Origin: a bacterium
Lineage (GTDB): Bacteria; Bdellovibrionota_C; UBA2361; SZUA-149
Direction of reading: 5' to 3'
Length of the DNA stretch: 5,986 nucleotides
NCBI GenBank assembly: GCA_003230795.1
Contig: QIGM01000555.1
Location: forward strand, 1-5,986
Shown: positions 1 through 5,161 of the stretch, in pieces
Layout: every line of letters starts with the position of its first letter
Position numbering within the stretch: the stretch's first letter is position 1
Notes under the pieces: generated by a model
What the model was told of the DNA's origin: nothing
Seen by the model: only the letters and a program-made list of their open reading frames with translations
Database searches by the model: none
Translations under genes and position numbers: made by a program

Positions 1-16
1 GAGGAGATTCGCTCAT
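1..16 (-). CDS. Start of the next downstream gene, cut by the left edge
   Basis: Only the first five codons (MSESP) and one further base are visible. The ATG at position 16 is preceded on the minus strand by GAGGG (24-28) with a 7-base spacer, a good Shine-Dalgarno arrangement, and it follows ccmD closely. This makes it the probable start of the next operon gene. The product cannot be told from five residues. In ccm operons this place is often taken by ccmG, ccmH, ccmI or a TPR or thioredoxin-like protein, but nothing visible supports any of these. The two other ATGs nearby, inside the 13 bp repeat, run into stops within a few codons. Confidence 0.4.
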
Positions 17-22
17 GAATTA

Positions 23-48
23 GCCCTCATTAACTGCCCTCATTAACT
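23..48. repeat. Perfect 13 bp tandem duplication at the end of ccmD
   Basis: GCCCTCATTAACT occurs twice head to tail on the plus strand (23-35 and 36-48). On the coding strand each copy reads AGTTAATGAGGGC, so each holds a TAA stop, an overlapping ATG and a GAGGG Shine-Dalgarno-like core. The upstream copy supplies the last serine codon and stop of ccmD. The downstream copy supplies the probable ribosome binding site of the next gene. It looks like a recent slippage or duplication event. Confidence 0.9.
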
Positions 49-192
49 AGACTGCGCACTTCGAATTTCTTCGAGCTGCGTCGCTACTTTTCGCTGCTCA
101 CCTTGCAAGCGAAGCATATACACGACAATACAAAGCCAAATCGCACTGTATCCAAAGAAGAGATCCCAATAAGTATCCGGTGGTATTTCCAT
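43..192 (-). CDS. ccmD: CcmD-like small membrane protein of the heme exporter
   Basis: This is a 49-residue ORF (MEIPPDTYWDLFFGYSAIWL...). It has one hydrophobic helix (about residues 11-27) followed by a charged, helical C-terminus with Arg, Lys and Glu (about residues 28-46). That is the usual CcmD architecture: an aromatic-rich start, one membrane helix and a short cytoplasmic coiled tail. In the family CcmD associates with CcmABC and is needed to release holo-CcmE from CcmC. The ATG lies 7 bp after the ccmC stop, with AGGA (198-201) spaced 5 bases before it inside the end of ccmC, so translation is probably coupled. The TAA stop lies in the tandem repeat. CcmD sequences are poorly conserved, so the call rests on size, topology and position after ccmC. 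Confidence 0.82.
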   Translation of the reverse strand: MEIPPDTYWDLFFGYSAIWLCIVVYMLRLQGEQRKVATQLEEIRSAQSS

Positions 193-199
193 AGGTATC

Positions 200-913
200 C
201 TACTCGCCTGCAGCAAGCTCTTCCGTTTGACGACTTAGCAGTAAGGCAGTAGTCGCGAGTGACAATAACCAGAGCGCAAAGAGGAGCAAGGATACGTTTG
301 TCAGAGCAAAAGTATACCAGTAGCTCGGGTCTTTTAGTCCCTGCTTTTCGACCACTTCAGGATGCAACTGCTGGGTGTGGTCGAGTAGTTTGATGGAGTA
401 AATTACTATCGGAACGTTTACCGCAGAAATTATGCCTAACACAGCAGCGTAGTTCTTCTGCGAGGCGTTTCCACTAGAGAAGCCGCGCAGCATTGAGTAA
501 GAAAAAAGAATTAACCAAAGCACGAAGAAAGACACGAGGCGAGGTTCCCAGCGCCACCAGACATTCCAAGCGGAATGTCCCCAAATCATTCCAGTGGCGA
601 GGCCTACTGTGCAGAACAATAGTGCAATAGAGGCCGCACCCGCAGCCAGGGCGTCCCACTCGTCCTTGCGTGAGCCAAGGTAAGCAAGGCTCGAGAAGAA
701 AAGTACCGCGATCATCAGGTAAGCTCCCATGATCGAACCTACATGAAAGTAGAAGATTCTCTGAGCCGCACCCATGACGCGTTCATTCGGAACCACGGTG
801 AAGATGCAGTACAAGCTAAGAAAAATTCCAAGAATCGATAAGAGCGGCAAAACGCGCCGCGTCGTTCGACTCTTCGTGAGAAAATCTATGCTAACTATTT
901 CTTCGACTTTCAT
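200..913 (-). CDS. ccmC: Heme exporter / CcmE heme-attachment protein CcmC
   Basis: This 237-residue inner-membrane protein of the heme handling family loads heme onto periplasmic CcmE. It has about six membrane segments (roughly 21-41, 58-80, 87-109, 126-143, 155-176, 202-226), the CcmC topology. The first conserved heme-ligand His is in YFHVGS (His57). A WWD-type tryptophan-rich periplasmic segment follows at 111-126 (WGHSAWNVWWRWEPRL), and the second ligand is probably His184 in QQLHP. Two departures stand out. The usual WxWDxR reads WRWEPR, with Glu123 for Asp. The second-His loop reads LLDHTQQLHP rather than the common WWRTLHP-type sequence, without the WW pair and with about three extra residues. 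The start at 913 gives a normal N-terminus but has no clear Shine-Dalgarno sequence. An in-frame stop at 953-955 limits any extension. ccmB lies 78 bp upstream and ccmD 7 bp downstream. Confidence 0.96.
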   Translation of the reverse strand: MKVEEIVSIDFLTKSRTTRRVLPLLSILGIFLSLYCIFTVVPNERVMGAAQRIFYFHVGSIMGAYLMIAVLFFSSLAYLGSRKDEWDALAAGAASIALLFCTVGLATGMIWGHSAWNVWWRWEPRLVSFFVLWLILFSYSMLRGFSSGNASQKNYAAVLGIISAVNVPIVIYSIKLLDHTQQLHPEVVEKQGLKDPSYWYTFALTNVSLLLFALWLLSLATTALLLSRQTEELAAGE

Positions 914-991
914 AATTATCAGGGGGTCTAAATTCGCTAAGAAAGAAGGACTCTACTATCTCCTCTTTTGTAGTCAAGAATACTTCCAGCT
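914..991 (-). other. 78 bp ccmB-ccmC gap with an unused Shine-Dalgarno-like motif
   Basis: This is the only sizeable gap in the cluster. On the coding strand it carries GAGGAG (960-965), the strongest Shine-Dalgarno-like sequence in the window, yet no ATG, GTG or TTG follows at a working distance and it lies 46 bases before the ccmC ATG. It sits in the 13-base loop of a short possible hairpin with arms CTAC (970-973) and GTAG (953-956). A GATAAT just before the ccmC ATG resembles a -10 box but has no good -35 partner. No terminator-like GC stem with a T-run is present. Confidence 0.4.
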
Positions 992-1669
992 CTACTCCCG
1001 GACGACGTATGCGAACAGCGCCCAGGAAAGCACCGTAGAAATCGCACAGGAGCCTAGCAACAAAAGAAACCAAAAATCGGTCCATTGATAACTCTGCTCA
1101 AGCAATACCTGACGCATGAGAAACACCGAACCAGCGACAGGAGGAATACTGAGAGGAAAAAGCATCAACGGCAGCAATATGTCTTTGCCTGGTAGGCTCG
1201 CCGCAATTGCCGAGAAAAGAGTCCCTAAGGCGACAAAGCTCATACCACCGAGAAGCGCCAGCAGCAGCAGCTCACCAAAGACGCCAAAATATTCTATGCC
1301 AAATAGCACTCCATGAGCGAGGAGAACAAATAGCTGAAGAGAGGCAAGAAAGAGAAAATTGCTTACAAACTTAGAAAGGAAGAACACACTGGGGTCGGTC
1401 CCACTGAAAATCGGGCCTCGAATGGCAGAGTTTTCGACTTCATACGAGAAGCCGTTCCCTAAGGCGATAACTCCAGAGAAAAGAAATATCAGCCACAGGA
1501 TGCCAGGAGTAATCTCTGCCATTTCCTGTTGCGAGTAGCCCACCTGCCGAAAAGCGAAGCTTGAAACAAGAGTCAGCAGCAGAGCAAAGCCGAAGGTGCT
1601 AAGCGCTACTCCCCTTGCTCGAATCAAGTACCGCAGATCTTTCTGACAAAGTAGTAAAAACGAACTCAT
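992..1669 (-). CDS. ccmB: Heme exporter membrane subunit CcmB
   Basis: This 225-residue polytopic protein is the permease partner of the ATPase CcmA in the CcmABCD complex that drives release of heme-loaded CcmE. It shows the family pattern: a KDLR motif near the N-terminus (10-13), six predicted membrane helices (about 21-41, 56-73, 100-120, 130-155, 163-186, 198-222), the segment GILWLIFLFSGVIALGNGF ending in EVEN (56-80), and an LLPLMLFPLSIPP stretch (165-177). The Arg-Glu pair that often precedes the last motif reads GKD here. I chose the ATG at 1669 because it overlaps the ccmA stop as ATGA and has AAGGTG upstream at a normal distance. A GTG at 1675 would add two residues but overlaps that Shine-Dalgarno sequence. 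Length is typical of the family. Confidence 0.95.
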   Translation of the reverse strand: MSSFLLLCQKDLRYLIRARGVALSTFGFALLLTLVSSFAFRQVGYSQQEMAEITPGILWLIFLFSGVIALGNGFSYEVENSAIRGPIFSGTDPSVFFLSKFVSNFLFLASLQLFVLLAHGVLFGIEYFGVFGELLLLALLGGMSFVALGTLFSAIAASLPGKDILLPLMLFPLSIPPVAGSVFLMRQVLLEQSYQWTDFWFLLLLGSCAISTVLSWALFAYVVRE

Positions 1670-2316
1670 GAACACACCTTGCCCTGATCGAGCCTAACGG
1701 TCTTCGCCTCACTTGGTAGTTCAATATTGGATGCATGAGTTGCCAAACATACTGTAACACCAAGGGCATGGGCAGAGAGCAGCTCTTGCTGCATCAACTC
1801 TGCGCTCACTGTATCAAGATTCACAAATGGCTCGTCGAGAAAGACAATACTTGGCGAAGCTACAAAACAAGCCGCTAACGCAGCTCGACGCTGCATCCCC
1901 TGCGAACATTCGCTCAAACGTTTTTTTGCGAACACACTCAGCGAAAATCTCTCGACGCAATCCGCAGTGACTCCCTTGGCGTCTTCGCGACTCGATAGCT
2001 GCGCACGCAACAGCAGATTCTCTTCAACACTAAGATGTGCGTAGAGAGCGTGATCTGGACCTAGATAAGAGGGACGGTATTTCTTTAGCACCTGCTGGTA
2101 ATATTCATTAGAAGCAATCGAAGTTCCATCCACTTCGACCACACCAGAATCAGGTCGCTCCATCCCCATCGCGCAGCGAAATAAAGTCGATTTCCCAGCC
2201 CCGTTTGGACCACGGAAGAGATAAAAGCCTCCAGATGTGACTTCTACCGAAACTTTGTGAAGCGCACGACAGGCGCCGTAGCGTTTGCTTACCTCACGCA
2301 GCCTGAGGAGTGCCAT
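1666..2316 (-). CDS. ccmA: Heme exporter ABC ATPase CcmA
   Basis: This 216-residue cytoplasmic ATP-binding subunit of CcmABCD hydrolyses ATP to free holo-CcmE from CcmC. Visible motifs are Walker A GPNGAGKST (36-44), a signature region LSECSQGMQRRAALA (134-148), Walker B IVFLDEP (157-163), D-loop NLD (166-168) and the switch His194 in LATH. All catalytic residues are present, so it should be active. The signature is CSQGM rather than LSGGQ, a common form in exporter-type ATPases, and the Q-loop position reads YLGPDHALYAHLS. I chose the ATG at 2316 (MALLRLREVSKRYG) because GAGGA (2322-2326) lies 5 bases upstream. An ATG at 2328 would add MRTR but overlaps this site and has no good one of its own. 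The gene begins 23 bp before the end of the CcmI-like gene and ends in an ATGA overlap with ccmB. Confidence 0.96.
   Translation of the reverse strand: MALLRLREVSKRYGACRALHKVSVEVTSGGFYLFRGPNGAGKSTLFRCAMGMERPDSGVVEVDGTSIASNEYYQQVLKKYRPSYLGPDHALYAHLSVEENLLLRAQLSSREDAKGVTADCVERFSLSVFAKKRLSECSQGMQRRAALAACFVASPSIVFLDEPFVNLDTVSAELMQQELLSAHALGVTVCLATHASNIELPSEAKTVRLDQGKVCS
1675..1680 (-). promoter_or_regulatory. Ribosome binding site that fixes the ccmB start
   Basis: AAGGTG on the coding strand, with AAGG 7 bases before the ATG at 1669. It favours that ATG over the GTG at 1673-1675, which is part of the same motif. It lies within the last codons of ccmA, so ccmB translation is probably coupled to ccmA. 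Confidence 0.65.
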
Positions 2317-2659
2317 TCGCGTCCTCATCGGAATCCGCTTGCTTCAGCGCAGCTTTACTCGACTCCTCTAGGGAATCGAGTGAGCTTAGGCAGTCAGAGG
2401 TCTGCTTTGTTAGCTCGGCCTTTGAACTCTCGTAATGATTTTCGTCTATCTTGCCACCGGCTCTCTCCAGCTCAAGATCTTCAAGCGACTCGAACAACAT
2501 GTCTTTTCGCCGTAGTAAACTTTCTTTCTCGAGCTCGCGAGACTCTTCGCCCGCATTCCCCTCTTCTTCCTTGGCAAAAAACGGAGCCATCAACGCCCAA
2601 CTTATTGCCAAAGAAAAAAGAAAACTAACTGCGGTAGCGACTAATTCTGCTAATTCCAT
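2294..2659 (-). CDS. Short CcmI-like protein: one membrane helix plus coiled coil
   Basis: This 121-residue protein has one N-terminal membrane helix (about 7-28), an acidic linker and two helical, coiled-coil-like stretches (about 38-68 and 78-108) around the segment LEDLELERAGGKIDENHYE (59-77). That pattern of L..L.DLE....GK+...Y matches the N-terminal domain of CcmI/CycH cytochrome c assembly proteins, which hold the CcmF/CcmH ligase together. Full CcmI proteins are usually around 300-400 residues with a C-terminal TPR domain that binds apocytochrome tails. That domain is absent here, and no CxxC zinc-ribbon motif is present (a single Cys at 90). The C-terminus is acidic and probably disordered. 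It starts 5 bp after the ccmF stop with AGGGG close before the ATG, and overlaps ccmA by 23 bp. The role as a CcmF-associated scaffold is inferred from the motif and position. Confidence 0.72.
   Translation of the reverse strand: MELAELVATAVSFLFSLAISWALMAPFFAKEEEGNAGEESRELEKESLLRRKDMLFESLEDLELERAGGKIDENHYESSKAELTKQTSDCLSSLDSLEESSKAALKQADSDEDANGTPQAA
2322..2326 (-). promoter_or_regulatory. Ribosome binding site that fixes the ccmA start
   Basis: GAGGA on the coding strand, 5 bases before the ATG at 2316 and inside the end of the preceding gene. It argues against the ATG at 2328, whose last base belongs to this overlapping stretch (ATGAGGA). Confidence 0.6.
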
Positions 2660-2664
2660 ATCCC

Positions 2665-4713
2665 CTACGCCTTCACCCTCGAATCAGCCGTCTCTCGAAC
2701 CGCGCTATACTCTGGTCGCAAAAATCCCTCACATACAACAATGAGCGTTCCAAACAGAACAACAACTCCGCCAAACCATAGCCAGACTTGGAGTGGATTA
2801 ATGAATACCTTCAAGAGCACAGGAGTTTTCTTTAAATCAATAGTTTGATGTGAGCCATCGGGGTTTTTAGCCGCGGCGATATCTAGCCCCGCCATTGCTA
2901 AATAAAGATCTTCGCGCGGGGTAATCCGAAGATCAACCTCTGTGGTCACTTCCTCATTAACAACATACGCACGTCGCTCAGGCTGCATCACTTCAAGAAG
3001 CACACCGTCGTCTTTTGAGCTAACGGCGACCTCCGCGACAATTGCTTCATAATTCGCATGTTTGTCCTTTCTCACATCTTGAAGTGTAAGACCGTATCGA
3101 CCGACCTCAACTGATTCGCCAACTACTAATGAAATATCTTTCTCAATTTTATAGGTGGAAGAAGCGGTAATCGCGACCGCCATTATTGCAATTCCTAGAT
3201 GCACAAGGAATCCGCCATAGCGACGAGGTTTTCTGCGCACGACTTGTACCATTGCAGTAGGTATAGATTCCTCATCGCAAAGCGCTCGGCGATTCTTAAC
3301 AGCACGTCTAAACTCAGACTCAACTGTCATGATCGCGAAAAGAGAAAGTCCAAAACTAACCGCCGCAAGCACTCGAGTCGGGTCTAAATACAAAAACAAT
3401 AGCGTAAGTGCGGAGCCAGTAAGAAAGGACTTAAGAAAGGTCTTTCGCAAAACCTTTATCGAACTGCGCCTCCAAGCGATAAGCGGCCCCACACCCATAA
3501 GAAAGAGCAAGGCGAGAAACAGCGGAACGTTTACCTGATTAAAAAACGGTGGCCCAACCACAGCTTTCTCACCAGTCGCAGCTTCACTAATAATTGGAAA
3601 CATCACGCCCCAAAAGGTCGCGAAGCATATTCCTAGAAGTGCTAAATTATTAAAAAGAAAGGCCGCCTCTCGAGACAAGTAACTCTCAAGTTTTTGCTCA
3701 GGTCTAAGTTCCACCCTCCGATACCAGAACAGCCCAATAGTAAGCGCTGAGCCTACGCCGATATAAACGAGAAACACCCAGCCCACATCCGTCTCCGCGA
3801 AGGCGTGCACACTCTGAACAACGCCAGAACGAGTAAGGAAGGTTCCGAAGACTGTGAGCAGGTAGGTGCCAACCGATAGGCAGACGTTCCAAATTTTGAG
3901 CATTCCTTTTTGCTCCTGCACCATCACAGAATGCAGATAGGCAGTTCCTGTCAGCCAAGGTAAAAATGATGCATTCTCAACCGGGTCCCAAGCCCAGAAG
4001 CCGCCCCAACCAAGCTCGATGTATGCCCAATTTCCTCCGAGAATGATTCCAGCAGTGAGAAATCCCCAGGCAACAAGAGTCCAGCGCCGAGTAACGCGAA
4101 TCCAGTTATCGCTTAACTCTCCGCTGAGTAGCGCGGCAATGCAAAAAGCAGCTGGCACGACAAAACCGGTAAATCCGATATAGAGCGTCGGAGGATGAAT
4201 TACCATCGAAGGGTTTTGCAGTAAGGGATTCAGGCCATTGCCATCTTCAAATATTCTTCCAACCGGAACAGTACGAAAAGGGTTAGTGAGAAAAGCGGTT
4301 ACAAAGAGAAAGAAACCGGAAGCACCCGAGAGAACCGGCGTGACCCACTTCATCAAATCCCGCTGAACTCCTTTTGCACGGAATAGCACCAAGGAGGAGA
4401 ACGCGCACATAATCGCCGCCCAAAGCAACAGCGAGCCGTCCATGCCGCCCCAAATTGCAGAGACGAGATACATCGCCGGCATGGCATTATTCGAATTCTG
4501 CCAGACATAAACATAGTTGTAGTCATGGTTGACGAAGGCCACTGCGAGAAGAAAAAGAGCAAACATGGCGAAGAACGCGCAAAGGTGAACACTATTTGCA
4601 GCCGAACGTATCAAGGCAGCATTGTTCTTCTTAGCACCTATGCTTCCTCCGATAAGGCCGAAGGCGGCAAGCAACCAAGCTGCGACTAAAGAAAAATTGC
4701 CAACATCAATCAT
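2665..4713 (-). CDS. ccmF: Cytochrome c heme lyase subunit CcmF
   Basis: This 682-residue polytopic membrane protein is the core of the synthetase that takes heme from holo-CcmE and helps attach it to CXXCH apocytochromes. The family landmarks are intact: HPPTLYIGF with His173, the WWD segment WGGFWAWDPVENASFLPWL (236-254), His261 in AYLHS, RSGVVQSVHAF with His303, and the late His505 in YGGFLVHLG, which matches the internal heme b ligand region of characterised CcmF. A large periplasmic domain (about 520-635) contains ITPREDLYLAMAG, followed by a last helix after NPLQVWLWFGG. Length is near the usual 640-690. I chose the ATG at 4713 (MIDVGNFSL) because CcmF proteins typically begin with this kind of sequence and GGTGA lies just upstream. 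An in-frame ATG at 4758 lies inside ccmE, has no Shine-Dalgarno sequence and would add 15 charged, non-family residues. The start overlaps the ccmE end by 8 bp. Confidence 0.97.
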   Translation of the reverse strand: MIDVGNFSLVAAWLLAAFGLIGGSIGAKKNNAALIRSAANSVHLCAFFAMFALFLLAVAFVNHDYNYVYVWQNSNNAMPAMYLVSAIWGGMDGSLLLWAAIMCAFSSLVLFRAKGVQRDLMKWVTPVLSGASGFFLFVTAFLTNPFRTVPVGRIFEDGNGLNPLLQNPSMVIHPPTLYIGFTGFVVPAAFCIAALLSGELSDNWIRVTRRWTLVAWGFLTAGIILGGNWAYIELGWGGFWAWDPVENASFLPWLTGTAYLHSVMVQEQKGMLKIWNVCLSVGTYLLTVFGTFLTRSGVVQSVHAFAETDVGWVFLVYIGVGSALTIGLFWYRRVELRPEQKLESYLSREAAFLFNNLALLGICFATFWGVMFPIISEAATGEKAVVGPPFFNQVNVPLFLALLFLMGVGPLIAWRRSSIKVLRKTFLKSFLTGSALTLLFLYLDPTRVLAAVSFGLSLFAIMTVESEFRRAVKNRRALCDEESIPTAMVQVVRRKPRRYGGFLVHLGIAIMAVAITASSTYKIEKDISLVVGESVEVGRYGLTLQDVRKDKHANYEAIVAEVAVSSKDDGVLLEVMQPERRAYVVNEEVTTEVDLRITPREDLYLAMAGLDIAAAKNPDGSHQTIDLKKTPVLLKVFINPLQVWLWFGGVVVLFGTLIVVCEGFLRPEYSAVRETADSRVKA

Positions 4714-5143
4714 AATCACCGACCTGTTTTGCTTCCTCTCCGGGCATCGGAGGCTCATATTTTGAAGGGCACTGAGTCATCAAACTCTGCGCGACGAAAG
4801 AACCGCCTACATAGTCACCCTCAAGAATAACATCACGACCTTTCTTGAGCGTATCAGGCATCGAGCCTTCGTAGACCACGGGAATCGTTTTCCCCCGTCC
4901 ATTAATAACCTGTCCTTTAATGTCTTTGACAGTAAAGCGAACTTCTCGCGTCGGTCGAGATTGGTAGACAATCTCATCATCCGTGACGCGAGCTCCAAGA
5001 CGAATTCGTGTTCTCTCACTACCTTCAATAGTGAGCTCATCAACCGTCACAACTGCTTTCGCAGATGCGGTTACTGCAGAATAAATCATCGCAGTAAGCA
5101 CCACGGCGACTACTAAAATCGCTGATACAAATTTAGTGTTCAT
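4706..5143 (-). CDS. ccmE: Heme chaperone CcmE, cysteine (CxxxY) variant
   Basis: This 145-residue periplasmic heme chaperone is anchored by an N-terminal signal-anchor helix (about 5-27) and followed by the OB-fold beta-barrel typical of CcmE (about 30-120: VTVDEL, IRLGARV, REVRFTVKD, IPVVYEGSMPDTLKKGRDVILEG). The flexible C-terminal heme site reads SLMTQCPSKYEPPMP, with Cys125 and Tyr129. Canonical CcmE has His in place of this Cys (HxxxY) and binds heme covalently through it, so this is the CxxxY type known from archaea and sulfate reducers. The downstream acidic tail is short. The ATG at 5143 gives a proper anchor but lacks a clear Shine-Dalgarno sequence. The gene lies 18 bp after the LytM-domain gene and overlaps ccmF by 8 bp. 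Apart from the Cys, nothing suggests decay. Confidence 0.96.
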   Translation of the reverse strand: MNTKFVSAILVVAVVLTAMIYSAVTASAKAVVTVDELTIEGSERTRIRLGARVTDDEIVYQSRPTREVRFTVKDIKGQVINGRGKTIPVVYEGSMPDTLKKGRDVILEGDYVGGSFVAQSLMTQCPSKYEPPMPGEEAKQVGDYD

Positions 5144-5161
5144 TAGTATTTGGGCAGTAAT

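Noticed and set aside
914..945. Possible promoter before ccmC with GATAAT as a -10 box
   Set aside because: The -10-like box almost touches the ATG, the best -35 candidate matches TTGACA at only about half of its positions, and the TTGACT further upstream has no -10 partner at the right distance.
891..1085. 64-codon minus-strand ORF overlapping the ccmB end and the ccmC start in another frame
   Set aside because: It overlaps conserved parts of both neighbours, has no family match, and the GAGGAG in the gap lies inside it rather than before its start.
774..1088. 104-codon plus-strand ORF across the ccmC start, the gap and the ccmB end
   Set aside because: It lies opposite two clear ccm genes, has no recognisable domain, and its composition is that of an antisense shadow.
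1918..1926. T-run (plus strand) as a terminator
   Set aside because: It encodes lysine codons within ccmA (AKKR) and has no GC-rich stem next to it.
3199..3538. Two plus-strand ORFs of 60-70 codons inside ccmF
   Set aside because: They are antisense to a conserved membrane region of ccmF and have no domain or ribosome binding site of note.
4714..4758. Upstream ATG at 4758 as the ccmF start
   Set aside because: It adds 15 charged residues unlike CcmF N-termini, lies deep inside ccmE and has no Shine-Dalgarno. The ATG at 4713 fits the family.
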